This document shows, piece by piece, positions 34,496 through 44,492 of a DNA stretch of 64,000 nt; positions within the stretch are counted from its first letter, which is position 1; the number at the start of each line of letters is the position of its first letter. The DNA is from an uncultured Marinobacterium sp. (lineage in GTDB: Bacteria; Pseudomonadota; Gammaproteobacteria; Pseudomonadales; Balneatricaceae). The translations under genes were made by a program, and so were the position numbers. The notes under the pieces were generated by a model. The model saw only the letters and a list, made by a program, of their open reading frames with translations, ran no database searches and was not told the origin of the DNA. The DNA lies in the NCBI GenBank assembly GCA_947501565.1, contig CANMWJ010000007.1, positions 1 to 64,000 on the forward strand. Reading direction: 5' to 3'.

Positions 34496-35267
34496 GCGCA
34501 GAACCGTATTGCTGTTTTTCCTGTCGGTGAGTTTTGCTGTCGGTGCCGCCTGGATCGCAAACAGTTGGATCACTTCCCAGCAGACGACGGTTGCCAAAAC
34601 TGAGGAGGCAGGCACCCCGGTTGTGGTGGCAGCGCTGGACATTATGTACGGCCAGGTGATCGAAGCCCGCCATCTGAAAATAAAGCAGGTACCGGAAGAG
34701 CTGGCACCCACCAACAGCTTCAAGAGTATGGAGGAGGTCGAGGGCAAGATCGCGACGGCCATCATTCTGCCTGATGAAATGATCAGGCAGGAACGCATCT
34801 CCGACCATCAGGAGGGTGCGACCCTTGCCGCCTTGATCGAACCCAACATGCGCGCTTTCACCGTGCGTGTAAACGACGTGGTCGGCGTGGCGGGTTTCCT
34901 GTTGCCGGGTAACAAGGTGGATGTGATCGCGACGCGCCGCAGTGGCAAACGCGTGGTCAGCGAAACCGTACTGAAAGACCTGAAAGTGCTGGCCGTGGAC
35001 CAGACCGCACGTTCAGAGAAAAACGAACCAGTTGTTGTACGGGCAGTAACCCTGGAGGTTACCCCGAGACAGGCGGAACGGCTGGCGAAAGCCCGCGACG
35101 AAGGCAAGATTCAGCTGACGTTGCGTAATCCGGTGGAAGAGGACAGACCGGTGAAGCAGGTGGCCAAAGCCAAGCCTAAAGCGAAACCACGCCGTACCTA
35201 CAGTGCGCCACCGAAGGTGATCGTCATTAAGGGTACCGAGTGGTCAGAGAAAAAAGTACCGATGTAG
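34488..35267 (+). CDS. rcpC: Flp pilus assembly protein CpaB/RcpC
   Basis: Periplasmic partner of the RcpA secretin. 259 aa with a membrane anchor (residues 6-24), an SAF-like domain (VVVAALDIMYGQVIEARHLK, about 42-60) and the RcpC region MRAFTVRVNDVVGVAGFLLPG NKVDVIATRR split over 110-145. The C-terminus is Lys/Pro-rich. Starts ATG 34488 with GGGAGG, overlapping the AAA+ gene by 8 nt. Confidence 0.9.
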   Translation: MIKRRTVLLFFLSVSFAVGAAWIANSWITSQQTTVAKTEEAGTPVVVAALDIMYGQVIEARHLKIKQVPEELAPTNSFKSMEEVEGKIATAIILPDEMIRQERISDHQEGATLAALIEPNMRAFTVRVNDVVGVAGFLLPGNKVDVIATRRSGKRVVSETVLKDLKVLAVDQTARSEKNEPVVVRAVTLEVTPRQAERLAKARDEGKIQLTLRNPVEEDRPVKQVAKAKPKAKPRRTYSAPPKVIVIKGTEWSEKKVPM

Positions 35268-35369
35268 GAACTCAGAAAACAGATGCGTTGAATAAACAAG
35301 ATGTGTGGAGATTCATGAAGCCGTAGGCGACCTCATGATTGAGACACCAGGGAAAGCAGAGGAATGATC

Positions 35370-37034
35370 ATGGCATATTCAACAACCTTAACACGTTCGA
35401 GTCAGTACAGTCTGACGGGGCAGTGGGTTTTGCGCCTCCTCATGCTGTTGATACTCGCTACTGCGACGATGACCAATGTTCAGGCCGCAGGGGTAACAGC
35501 GCTCAATGGGGGCTCTCAAACCATTAATGTTCCACTCTATAAATCACGGATTTTCCAGCTGGATGGTCCGGTTCACAAAATCTCGGTAGGTAATAAAGGT
35601 GTCGCCGATATTTTGGTTATGCGGGCCAATCAGGTGTACATCGTAGGGAACGGGATTGGGACAACCAATATCCTGCTCTGGGATAAAGATAACAACCTGA
35701 CGCAGTCGTTGGATGTTGAAGTGACACCGGATGTGAACTCTCTGAAAGCCAAGCTGCACGAGCTGCTGCCGGGCGAGCCGATCCGGGTGAATATGTCGCA
35801 GGGGGCGATTGTGCTCAGTGGCGAGGTGTCCAACTCGGTGAATATGGATACCGCCATGAAAGTGGCGCACAGCTACCTGCAGCGTCCTTCCAGTGATGGT
35901 GCGACCACGCAGGGTGAGGTGATCAACCTGATGGGTATTGGTGGATCGCAGCAGGTGATGCTGAAAGTGACCGTGGCTGAGGTCTCCCGCACCATCGTCA
36001 AACGCCTCGGCGTTAAGTTCCATACCTTTGTCAGCGGTAGCCACACCAACTTCGGTGCGGTAAATGGCGGGGCAAACTTCCCGGATGCAGTCAGCATCGG
36101 CCAGGTCGGTGCGACCGACCAGATCGCTGAAGCCCGTACCGGTCTGTTCAATGACGGCGCCATTGTCGGCCCGGCAGTCGATGAGTTCGCTCCGAACGAC
36201 CTGGCGATCGCGGATAAAGGACTGTTCGCCGGTTACCTGGACGGCAACTTCCTCTTCTCGCTGGCGATCGATGCGGCAAAAGAGAACGGCCTGGCCAAAG
36301 TGCTGGCCGAGCCAACGCTCACCGCATTGACCGGTCAGGAGGCTGAGTTCCTGTCAGGTGGTGAGTTCCCGATTCCGGTACCCAATGAGGATGGCATCAC
36401 CGTTGAGTTCAAGGAGTTCGGTGTCGGCCTGAAATTCATCCCAGTGGTGCTCGATTCCGGTCGTATCAACCTGAATCTCAACGTTGCGGTAACGGAACTG
36501 AAAGGTACCAGCTCAATCACTCTGGGCTCCGGCGCAGCCAGCCGGGGATTCTTCGTGCCATCGCTGGCAAAACGCAGTGCGCGTTCCACCGTGGAACTGG
36601 GTGACGGTCAGACGATCGGTATCGCCGGCCTGATCAGCGAAAACATGCGTGATGCAGTGAGTAAGTTCCCGGGCCTGGGCGACGTGCCGGTGCTTGGTCA
36701 CCTGTTCCGTAGCCAGGAGTTTGAGAAAGGTGAAACTGAGCTGGTGATTCTGGTCACTCCGGTGCTGGCGCAACCATTCAATGCGGATGAACTGGTACTG
36801 CCGGGCGAGGGATTCGTGGAGCCAAGTGACTTCGAGTTCTACCTGCTGGGTCGCACCCACAAAGTGGTGTCTGACGCAGATACCCAGGATGTAGAACCTA
36901 CAACGGAAGGTGACGCGGCAGCGTTCTCCGAAGATCCCGAGATTGCACAAAACACGGGCATCGAGGAGCCGGATGAGGTGCTGCCATCGGCCACCGGCGG
37001 TTCGGAAAGTACCTTCGGTCACAGTATCAACTAG
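35370..37034 (+). CDS. rcpA: Tad secretin CpaC/RcpA
   Basis: Outer-membrane channel of the Tad pilus, secretin family. 554 aa from ATG 35370, which has an AGAGGA site at proper distance (ATG 35364 is too close). Signal peptide at residues 14-32; N-terminal pilus domain (KISVGNKGVADILVM), BON-like region, then the secretin core: VMLKVTVAEVSR, GLAKVLAEPTLTALTGQEAEFLSGGEFPIP and GLGDVPVLGHLFRS. Confidence 0.92.
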   Translation: MAYSTTLTRSSQYSLTGQWVLRLLMLLILATATMTNVQAAGVTALNGGSQTINVPLYKSRIFQLDGPVHKISVGNKGVADILVMRANQVYIVGNGIGTTNILLWDKDNNLTQSLDVEVTPDVNSLKAKLHELLPGEPIRVNMSQGAIVLSGEVSNSVNMDTAMKVAHSYLQRPSSDGATTQGEVINLMGIGGSQQVMLKVTVAEVSRTIVKRLGVKFHTFVSGSHTNFGAVNGGANFPDAVSIGQVGATDQIAEARTGLFNDGAIVGPAVDEFAPNDLAIADKGLFAGYLDGNFLFSLAIDAAKENGLAKVLAEPTLTALTGQEAEFLSGGEFPIPVPNEDGITVEFKEFGVGLKFIPVVLDSGRINLNLNVAVTELKGTSSITLGSGAASRGFFVPSLAKRSARSTVELGDGQTIGIAGLISENMRDAVSKFPGLGDVPVLGHLFRSQEFEKGETELVILVTPVLAQPFNADELVLPGEGFVEPSDFEFYLLGRTHKVVSDADTQDVEPTTEGDAAAFSEDPEIAQNTGIEEPDEVLPSATGGSESTFGHSIN

Positions 37035-37048
37035 CGGGAGATAGAGTC

Positions 37049-37324
37049 ATGAAACGCACAAAGATTCAGACGACTATGACAGCGTTCATGCTGGGTGCCC
37101 TGCTGACAGGCTGTGCAGGGTTCGGAATGCCCGATGATCCGGAACAGGGCGAAGCAGTAGCGCAACTGACAGAGCGCCAGACTGCGTATCCGGATCGGGT
37201 TGTTGAGGATGGTAACCCGCTGCTGGATGGCACCATTGCGGGCAATGTCATCAAAACTTATCGCGCAGATACCGCCGAGCGTCAGGCTGTGCGCGAAACC
37301 ATTCAGGTCAATATCGGCAAGTGA
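37049..37324 (+). CDS. Small Tad-locus lipoprotein
   Basis: A 91-aa lipoprotein with LTGC (Cys 22) and a GGGAG ribosome site. The mature part is hydrophilic (QLTERQTAYPDRVVEDGNPL). Its place after the secretin is where CpaD or a pilotin gene often sits in Tad loci, so it may help secretin assembly, but it shows no clear CpaD sequence. Family not identified. Confidence 0.7.
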   Translation: MKRTKIQTTMTAFMLGALLTGCAGFGMPDDPEQGEAVAQLTERQTAYPDRVVEDGNPLLDGTIAGNVIKTYRADTAERQAVRETIQVNIGK

Positions 37325-37465
37325 CGGTGTTGTTTATTTCTTGCCTGAACCGTGCTTCCGGATACGAGATGCCGGGATTGCCTATCTGATTGCTGCACCT
37401 ATTGTGGATAGACGAAACCCGGCACCTTAATCCCAGCGCTTGCCGTTGAAGATGAGGAGCTGACG

Positions 37466-38830
37466 ATGAACAGACCTTATTCAACTCATGGCGGTTTGCG
37501 ATCACCGAAACGTGAACGCGGCGTCGTGATGGTAGTCGTCACAATCGGACTTATCGCGATCCTGGCCATGTCAGGGCTGGCGATGGATAGCGGTCACATG
37601 ATGCTGACCAAAACCCGTCTCCAGAATGCGGTAGATGCCGCGGCGTTAAGTGCAGCCAAAACCCTGAGCTCTACCGGCGATACGGGCGCTGCGACAGCGA
37701 TGGCGCAAGCGGTGTTTGGCGATAATGCGGCAGCGCCCGGTAACGGTGAGATCAACTCCGCATGGAACGACGGCAACGGTGAGATCACCCTGAACGTAGA
37801 GTTCTCCGCTACCCTGGACCCGTTTACTGCCGCCGGTACACCGCCTTATGTGCGGGTAACGGCTACCGGTTTAACCCTCAACAGCTTTCTCGTACAGCTG
37901 GTGGGTATCGACGATAAGTCGGTTAACGCCAGCGCCGTGGCGGGGCCGTCCGGGGGATTGACCGGGCTCTGTGACATCGTACCGATGATGGCCTGTGGTT
38001 GTGATCCCGCGACGGATGCCAGTTGCTGTGATCCAACCAGCGACCCAGACTGCAGCAGCGACACCTATTTTGAGAGCTCCTACCCCTCTACCACCGATGT
38101 GGAAAACATGACGTTTGATGACATCACGGCGGTGAAAATTTCGGCCAATGTGGATGAAACGCTGGGTTCCGGTAACTTCCAGTTGCTGCGTTTGGGAGAT
38201 AACCAGGGTTCCAACTACATTCGTAACGCACTGGCAGGCAACTACGACGGCCTGGGGTTGTGTGCCGATGTGGATGATTCCGGCGATGAGTGGGTGGATC
38301 CCGAACCGGGTAACAAGGTCAACGCGGTTGCCACAGGGCTGAACTCCCGCTTCGACGGCAGCAACAGCCTGGGGGTAGATGCGGATTACGTCAAAACTGA
38401 GATTCTGGAAGGGATCGGGGATGCGCTGGTACTCAACGGCGATGGCTCCATCTCCACTGAATCTGGCGACATCCCTGACGATTCCGATCTATACGGCTAT
38501 CACGACTATTCGGGTGACACCGGCTCTACCGGTTGTTCCGGGCCAGAAGGCTGTGAGGAGTGGCGCCGGATGATGGTGCTGCCGGTCGGTTACTGCAACG
38601 GACTGGCAAACGGTGCATCCAACCCGATTCAGGTGCATGGTTACGCCTGCTTTATGCTATTGCAGCGGGTGGTGCATACCGGTACTGAAGCCTACGTATT
38701 TGGTCAGTTTGTACCGACCGATGCAGCGCTGGGGGGCTGCTTTGCACCAGGTGGCATCTCGCCAAACCCATCCGACTATGCACCGACCAAGATCGTTCTC
38801 TACCGTAATCCGGATAGTGGAGATTCGTGA
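37466..38830 (+). CDS. tadG: TadG-type pilus assembly protein
   Basis: 454 aa with an N-terminal membrane helix preceded by KRERGVVMVVVTIGLIAILA (TadE-like prepilin region) and the Tad motif GLAMDSGHMMLTKTRLQNAVDA (about residues 33-54). A Cys-rich, Asp-rich stretch (about 170-200: CGCDPATDASCCDPTSD) follows, which is unusual. The C-terminal part is exported. GAGGAG ribosome site; its stop overlaps the tadE ATG by one base. Confidence 0.82.
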   Translation: MNRPYSTHGGLRSPKRERGVVMVVVTIGLIAILAMSGLAMDSGHMMLTKTRLQNAVDAAALSAAKTLSSTGDTGAATAMAQAVFGDNAAAPGNGEINSAWNDGNGEITLNVEFSATLDPFTAAGTPPYVRVTATGLTLNSFLVQLVGIDDKSVNASAVAGPSGGLTGLCDIVPMMACGCDPATDASCCDPTSDPDCSSDTYFESSYPSTTDVENMTFDDITAVKISANVDETLGSGNFQLLRLGDNQGSNYIRNALAGNYDGLGLCADVDDSGDEWVDPEPGNKVNAVATGLNSRFDGSNSLGVDADYVKTEILEGIGDALVLNGDGSISTESGDIPDDSDLYGYHDYSGDTGSTGCSGPEGCEEWRRMMVLPVGYCNGLANGASNPIQVHGYACFMLLQRVVHTGTEAYVFGQFVPTDAALGGCFAPGGISPNPSDYAPTKIVLYRNPDSGDS

Positions 38831-39315
38831 TGAAAAACGCAGCGTATGGATTCAGGTATCAGAAAGGGCTGGCAGCTGTTGAATTCACCATGCTGGTGCC
38901 ACTGCTGCTGTTACTGTTTATCGCTACCGCCGAGATCGGACGCCTGCTGTACGACTACAACACCCTGACTAAGGCGCAGCGTAACGGGGTGCGTTTTCTG
39001 GCCTCCCATGCCACCACAGGACAGACCAACAGCATCCCCGATGTGTACGTCGATCAGGCCACCAATCTGGTGGTGTTTGGCGAAATTACCGACACCGATG
39101 GCAACGGTGATCCGCGTGAACCCCTTCTGGAGGGGCTGACGGTGGCAGGGGTGACCTTTGATGCCCCCGACAGCGATCAGGTCAGGGTGACCGTTTCATA
39201 TGACTACACGCCGATGGTGTTCGATTCCATACCAACCTTCGGATTAACCAATCCGATCCCGCTGGGGTGGACGCTGAGTTCGTCTGTCACCGTGCGGGCG
39301 CTGTTAGGGGGGTGA
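38830..39315 (+). CDS. tadE: TadE family pseudopilin
   Basis: 161 aa with TadE signature KGLAAVEFTMLVPLLLLLF near the N-terminus; prepilin processing is expected before the AAVEF segment. Starts at ATG 38830, one base overlap with tadG. A single N-terminal helix plus periplasmic part (GVRFLASHATTGQT). Confidence 0.88.
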   Translation: MKNAAYGFRYQKGLAAVEFTMLVPLLLLLFIATAEIGRLLYDYNTLTKAQRNGVRFLASHATTGQTNSIPDVYVDQATNLVVFGEITDTDGNGDPREPLLEGLTVAGVTFDAPDSDQVRVTVSYDYTPMVFDSIPTFGLTNPIPLGWTLSSSVTVRALLGG

Positions 39316-39319
39316 CAGG

Positions 39320-39811
39320 ATGCGAGGCTTCAGATTCGCGACACGTAAGTCACAGAAAGGCCTCACCAGTGTGGAGTTCTCAATTATCGGCGGGCTGTTC
39401 TTTGTTGTCTTGTTTGCGGTGATTGAGTTTGGCCGCTTGATGTTTGTGATGAACATGCTGGATGAGGTGACCCGCCGGGGCGCGCGTCTGGCGGCGGTAT
39501 GCCCGGTTGATCCGGCGTCTATCGCTTTTGTCCAGGAGAGGGCGCGTTTTAACGGAGGTGTGATTCCCGGATTGGATGCGGCAATGGTCGATGTGGGCTA
39601 TCTGGAGATGGATGGTACACCAGCAGACCTGACCGATCCGGTGAACGCGGTAACCGATATTTACTATGTCAGAGTCAGGATCAATGGATTTAACCATCGG
39701 ATGCTGATTCCTACGCTCAATTTCAATATTCCGATGCCGGATTTTTCCACCACCATTCCCAGTGAGAGCCTGGGTGTGCATCCGGATGGCAGCTCAGCAA
39801 GTTGTACTTAA
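39320..39811 (+). CDS. tadF: TadF/TadE-like pseudopilin
   Basis: 163 aa with QKGLTSVEFSIIGGLFFVVLF as processing site and hydrophobic helix, then a small periplasmic domain with two Cys (one in AAVCPVD, one in SASCT). It is 4 nt after tadE; ACAGG ribosome site. By order and length it takes the TadF place. Confidence 0.85.
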   Translation: MRGFRFATRKSQKGLTSVEFSIIGGLFFVVLFAVIEFGRLMFVMNMLDEVTRRGARLAAVCPVDPASIAFVQERARFNGGVIPGLDAAMVDVGYLEMDGTPADLTDPVNAVTDIYYVRVRINGFNHRMLIPTLNFNIPMPDFSTTIPSESLGVHPDGSSASCT

Positions 39812-39822
39812 GGGAGATGAGC

Positions 39823-41064
39823 ATGATGAATACAAATCTAAACCAGGCTGCTGTACCTCAACCCGCCCCGGAGGTGGGACATCAGGAGTTCGAGATACTG
39901 ATCGCCAGCCGTTCGTCTGCCTCGGTTGAGCACCTGCAGACAGTGTTGTCTCCGCTACCGAAAGTTGAGATCCGTACGCGGGTTATCGTGAATGGCTCGG
40001 TGGATCCTCTGGACAAGGTTGAGGAGATGCCATCGCTGCTGGTGTTCCGGTTGGGGGATAACTGGGAGATAGAGCTGGAAGCGCTGAGCGCGCGTCCCGC
40101 GTCGCAGCGTCCACCGGTGATCGTGGTAAGCGCGGAGAGTGATCCCCGGGTGATGCGCTCGGCGATGCAGGCCGGTGCCCGCGACTTCTTCGTTGAACCC
40201 TACGAGCCGGATGAGCTGCTGCGTGCGGTTGAACATCTATCGTCCGAGCTGATCGCCGATCCCGGTCGCAACGACGCCCGTATTACCGTGGTGATGAACG
40301 CTAAGGGGGGCTCGGGTGCCAGTCTGATCGCATCCAACGTCGCCCATATCCTTTGCGAACAGCATAAACGTCGGGTTGCGCTGGTGGATCTGGACATGCA
40401 GTTCGGGTCGCTCTCCCACTATCTGGATCTGAATCTCCGGCACGGTATCAAGGAGGCGCTGGACAACGTGGATGATCTGGATGCGATTGCGCTGGACAGC
40501 TACCTGGTGAAACACAACAGCGGTTTGCGCGTGATGGGAGCGGAGGATGGCCGGATCATCCTCAACGATGAGGTCTCCAGCGAACGCTTGCGTCACCTGA
40601 TCAAATTGATGGCCCGCGCCCATCACCACCTGATTATCGATGTACCACGGCAGATTGATCTGATCACCTCCACCGTGCTGGAGATGGCGGATCAGGTGGT
40701 CATCATCACTCAGCAGAGCATCACTCACCTGCGGGATACCGCCCGCCTGATCGATGTACTGCGGGAGGATCTGGAGATCCCGCCGAACCAGATTGAAGTT
40801 GTCGTTAACCGCTACCAGAAAGGAGCGGCCATCACCTGTTCAGAGATCGAGAATGCGCTGAAGCACAAGTCGCTGATCTGCATCCCGAACGATTATAAGA
40901 GTGTAACTGAAAGCCTGAATGACGGCGTTCCGCTGCTAGAAGTGGCTCGGCGCTCGCCTGTAACCCGTGCGCTCAGTGAGCTGGCGGATGTGGTGAGTGG
41001 TAAGAAAGAGGAGCAGGAACACACCGTACTCGGTCGTCTATTCGCCAAACTTAAGGGAGCCTAA
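39823..41064 (+). CDS. tadZ: TadZ/CpaE, ParA-like pilus localisation protein
   Basis: 413 aa: an N-terminal receiver-like domain (about 15-145), which lacks a convincing phosphoacceptor Asp, and a ParA/MinD-like ATPase domain with deviant Walker A MNAKGGSGAS near residue 157. TadZ positions the pilus machine in the cell. Start ATG 39823 has AGGGAG six nt upstream; earlier starts in frame are unlikely. It is followed by tadA after 3 nt. Confidence 0.9.
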   Translation: MMNTNLNQAAVPQPAPEVGHQEFEILIASRSSASVEHLQTVLSPLPKVEIRTRVIVNGSVDPLDKVEEMPSLLVFRLGDNWEIELEALSARPASQRPPVIVVSAESDPRVMRSAMQAGARDFFVEPYEPDELLRAVEHLSSELIADPGRNDARITVVMNAKGGSGASLIASNVAHILCEQHKRRVALVDLDMQFGSLSHYLDLNLRHGIKEALDNVDDLDAIALDSYLVKHNSGLRVMGAEDGRIILNDEVSSERLRHLIKLMARAHHHLIIDVPRQIDLITSTVLEMADQVVIITQQSITHLRDTARLIDVLREDLEIPPNQIEVVVNRYQKGAAITCSEIENALKHKSLICIPNDYKSVTESLNDGVPLLEVARRSPVTRALSELADVVSGKKEEQEHTVLGRLFAKLKGA

Positions 41065-41067
41065 GTC

Positions 41068-42477
41068 ATGTCACTACTTAGCGAACGACTTAACCAGTTA
41101 AGGGGTCTTGATTCCGCCAACGTGCATTCGATCGAGGAGGAACGAGAGAAGAAAGAGGCGGAAACGGCGTCTAAGACACCAGCGGAAAAACCCGCGTTAA
41201 ATATCTCTCTGTTATCGCCCGCAGAGGCTGAGTGCAAGCAGACCATCTATCAGGAACTGCTGAAGGTGATGGATCTCTCGCTGATCGACAGCCTGGAAGA
41301 GAAGGAGGCCCGCCGACAGATCAAGGAGATCTGTAACCATCTGATGTCGCAGCATGATGTGCCGTTCAGCCTCGCAGCCCGCGATAAGATGGTGAAGATG
41401 ATCGAGGATGAGATCATGGGCCTGGGGCCGCTAGAGCCGTTGCTCTATGACTCCACCATCTCCGATATTCTGGTGAACGGCTACGATACGGTGTACGTAG
41501 AGCGTTTCGGTAAGCTGGAGCACTGCCCGATCAAGTTCACCAACAACGCCCACCTCATGAACATCGTGGACCGTATCGTCTCCAGCGTGGGACGTCATAT
41601 CGACGAAGCCTCGCCGATGGTGGATGCACGACTGGAAGACGGTTCCAGGGTAAACGTGATTATCCCGCCGCTGGCGCTGGATGGCCCGCAGATGTCGATT
41701 CGTCGTTTTGCGGTGGAACTGCTGACCATCGACAACCTGATCGAACTGGGCTCAGTGCCTGAAGTGGTGGCACCGATTCTGAAAGGGATCGTTAAAGCAC
41801 GCCTCAATGTATTGATCTCCGGCGGTACCGGTTCCGGTAAAACCACCATGCTGAATATCCTCTCCGGTTTCATCCCCGAAAACGAACGTATTGTCACCAT
41901 CGAGGATTCCGCCGAGCTGCAGCTGCAGCAACCGCATGTGGTACGCCTGGAAACCCGTCCACCGAACATCGAGGGGCGCGGTGAGATCACTCAGCGCGAC
42001 CTGGTGCGTAACAGTTTGCGTATGCGTCCGGACCGTATCGTCCTGGGTGAGGTCCGTGGTGGCGAAACTCTGGATATGCTGCAGGCGATGAATACCGGCC
42101 ACGACGGATCTTTGACCACTATCCACGCTAACAGCGCAAGGGATGCGTTGAGCCGTGTGGAAAACATGGTGTCGATGACCGGCATCAGCTTCCCAATTAA
42201 GGCCCTGCGCGCCCAGATCGCATCCGCGATCGATGTGGTGTTGCAGGTTGGTCGATTGGAAGATGGACGTCGCCGACTGCTCAGCATTCAGGAGATCAAC
42301 GGGATGGAGGGAGACATCATCACCATGTCTGAACTGTTCCGCTTCAACCGACAGGGTCTGGATGAAGACGGCAACGTCATCGGGGAATTCAAAGCGACAG
42401 GTATTGTTCCCTACTTTCATCAATTGTTGGCTCAGAAAGGTATCGATCTGCCTATGTCGCTGTTTGAGCCGGAATAA
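41068..42477 (+). CDS. tadA: Tad secretion ATPase TadA/CpaF
   Basis: Hexameric type II/IV secretion ATPase powering pilus assembly. 469 aa: N-terminal domain (about 1-180), Walker A ISGGTGSGKTTML near residue 252, Walker B-like region around RIVLGEVRGGETLDMLQAM, and conserved Asp/His boxes (TIEDSAELQL, TTIHANSARDAL). AAGGGAG ribosome site. Confidence 0.95.
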   Translation: MSLLSERLNQLRGLDSANVHSIEEEREKKEAETASKTPAEKPALNISLLSPAEAECKQTIYQELLKVMDLSLIDSLEEKEARRQIKEICNHLMSQHDVPFSLAARDKMVKMIEDEIMGLGPLEPLLYDSTISDILVNGYDTVYVERFGKLEHCPIKFTNNAHLMNIVDRIVSSVGRHIDEASPMVDARLEDGSRVNVIIPPLALDGPQMSIRRFAVELLTIDNLIELGSVPEVVAPILKGIVKARLNVLISGGTGSGKTTMLNILSGFIPENERIVTIEDSAELQLQQPHVVRLETRPPNIEGRGEITQRDLVRNSLRMRPDRIVLGEVRGGETLDMLQAMNTGHDGSLTTIHANSARDALSRVENMVSMTGISFPIKALRAQIASAIDVVLQVGRLEDGRRRLLSIQEINGMEGDIITMSELFRFNRQGLDEDGNVIGEFKATGIVPYFHQLLAQKGIDLPMSLFEPE

Positions 42478-42495
42478 TGATGGAGGAACACAAAA

Positions 42496-43476
42496 ATGGA
42501 TATCGAGCTGGGTCCTTTACTATTTCTTGGCATGGTTGCACTGGCGGTGTTCCTGCTGACATTTGGTATCACGGTACCGGTGTTCGGGGAGAGCCGCAGC
42601 ACCCGTAAACGTTTGCAGGAGCGCTTACAGGAGATCCAGAAACAATCGGACAAACCCCCAATCAGTAACCTGCTGCGAGAGAAGTACTTGAAACGGCTGA
42701 ATGGCGTTGAACGTACGCTGGAAGAACTGCCCGGTATGGAATGGCTGGCACGGGTGATCGAACAGTCGGGACATACCATACTGGCTTACAAGCTGGTGGC
42801 GATTGCTGTTTTCTCAGGACTTTTTGCAGCGCTGTTTGCCTGGATCTTCACCAAACTTCTGTTGGTGTCCGCAGTTGCCGGTCTGGTCTGCTTTTTACTG
42901 CCTTTCCTTAAGATCCGCATGGACCGCCAGAAACGCCTGGATCAATTCGATGAACAGCTGCCCGAAGCGATCGACATTATCAAACGTGCGTTACAGGCGG
43001 GTCATCCTTTCAGTGAGTCGCTGCATCTGGTGGCGGATGGGCTGGAAGGGCCTATCTCAAAAGAGTTCGCTATCACCTTTGCTGACCTTAACTACGGTAA
43101 CGACCTGCGCCGCGCGATGCTGGGCCTGCTGGAGCGTGTACCCAGTATCACCCTGATGGCGTTCGTGACCTCTGTTCTGGTGCAGCGTGAGACAGGGGGT
43201 AACCTCTCAGAGATTCTGGAAAACATCGGCAAGGTAATTCGCGGACGTTTCCGCTTCCAGCGCAAAGTGAAAACGTTGTCGGCGGAAGGCCGGTTGTCGG
43301 CCTGGATCCTGACCCTGGTTCCGTTTGCGCTCTTTATCATCATCCATCTGACCGAGCCTGATTATCTCACCGCGTTGGTTGAGGTCCCTGTGGGCCGCTA
43401 CATGATTGTGATTGCAGGTGTGATGATGACCCTGGGTATCTTCTGGATACGCCGACTTCTGAGAATCGAGGTGTAG
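42496..43476 (+). CDS. tadB: Tad membrane platform protein TadB
   Basis: 326-aa inner-membrane protein of the GspF type. Membrane helices lie near residues 7-25, 95-135, and two near the C-terminus (about 265-285 and 298-316). The GspF domain motif is DEQLPEAIDIIKRALQAGHP. With TadC it forms the platform that TadA works on. GGAGG ribosome site. Confidence 0.92.
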   Translation: MDIELGPLLFLGMVALAVFLLTFGITVPVFGESRSTRKRLQERLQEIQKQSDKPPISNLLREKYLKRLNGVERTLEELPGMEWLARVIEQSGHTILAYKLVAIAVFSGLFAALFAWIFTKLLLVSAVAGLVCFLLPFLKIRMDRQKRLDQFDEQLPEAIDIIKRALQAGHPFSESLHLVADGLEGPISKEFAITFADLNYGNDLRRAMLGLLERVPSITLMAFVTSVLVQRETGGNLSEILENIGKVIRGRFRFQRKVKTLSAEGRLSAWILTLVPFALFIIIHLTEPDYLTALVEVPVGRYMIVIAGVMMTLGIFWIRRLLRIEV

Positions 43477-43480
43477 GATC

Positions 43481-44437
43481 ATGGACGCATTATTAGAAGT
43501 GCTAAATGAGTTGTTGCAGAACGAGTTCTACAGTCGGATCACCTTTATCGTCCTGACCGGTGGGGCAGCATTGGCGTTTGCGTTCAGTCTTACCTTCCTG
43601 GTCAGCTCCTTTGTTGCACCGTTCCGCAGCCGTAAGCGTGTGCTTACTTCGGCCCATAACGGCGGAGAAGGTAACGCCAGCCAGAAAGTGTTCGATACGC
43701 TGGATCCGCTGGGCAACCTGCTGATGCCGAAGAAGAAAAAGCAGGCGTTTGTGACGCAGCAAACCTTAATCCATGCCGGCTTCCGCAACGAAAACGCCCT
43801 GAAAAACTTCTATGCCATCAAAATCGTATTGGTGATCGGCCTGTTCTGGATCGTGATGATCTCAGGCAGCTTTGTCTCTGATATCACCAGCACCCAGGTG
43901 TTTGCGCTGGCGGTGTTTGCAGCGGTGGCCGGTTTCCTTATCCCGTCGATTATTCTGGATAAATTGGCTGCCCGTCGTATTAAGCGGATACATGCCAGTT
44001 TTCCGGATGCATTGGATCTGCTGGTGGTGTGTGTCGAATCTGGTCTGGGACTGAGTGCTGCCCTGCAGCGTGTGGCACAGGAGCTGGATGTCAGCCACCC
44101 GGAACTGGCTGAAGAGATGAACCTGGTGAACGTGGAGATCCGTGCCGGGGTGCACCGAATCGAAGCGTTGCGCGGTATGGCAGAGCGCACCGGGGTAGAC
44201 GATATCAAAGGGCTGGTCGCGCTACTGGATCAGAGTATCCGTTTTGGTAGCAGCATCGCCGATACCCTGCGTGTTTACTCAGAGGAGTTTCGTGATAAGC
44301 GAATGCAGAAAGCGGAAGAGATGGCAGCAAAAATTGGCACGAAGATGATTTTCCCACTAACTTTCTGCATGTGGCCTAGTTTTTTCCTGGTCGCCGTTGG
44401 ACCAGCAATCTTAGCGGTGCTCGCAGCTCTACGCTAA
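43481..44437 (+). CDS. tadC: Tad membrane platform protein TadC
   Basis: 318-aa partner of TadB. Helices near residues 18-42, 108-130, 133-155 and 290-315; the GspF motif SFPDALDLLVVCVESGLGL lies near 170-188. AGGATC precedes the ATG closely. TadB and TadC genes are 4 nt apart. After TadC comes a 55-nt gap and tadD. Confidence 0.92.
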   Translation: MDALLEVLNELLQNEFYSRITFIVLTGGAALAFAFSLTFLVSSFVAPFRSRKRVLTSAHNGGEGNASQKVFDTLDPLGNLLMPKKKKQAFVTQQTLIHAGFRNENALKNFYAIKIVLVIGLFWIVMISGSFVSDITSTQVFALAVFAAVAGFLIPSIILDKLAARRIKRIHASFPDALDLLVVCVESGLGLSAALQRVAQELDVSHPELAEEMNLVNVEIRAGVHRIEALRGMAERTGVDDIKGLVALLDQSIRFGSSIADTLRVYSEEFRDKRMQKAEEMAAKIGTKMIFPLTFCMWPSFFLVAVGPAILAVLAALR

Positions 44438-44492
44438 GGGACCTCAGGCAGGTGCCCTATCTATCAAGCAGTGTATGAGAAGGAGTTTCAGG

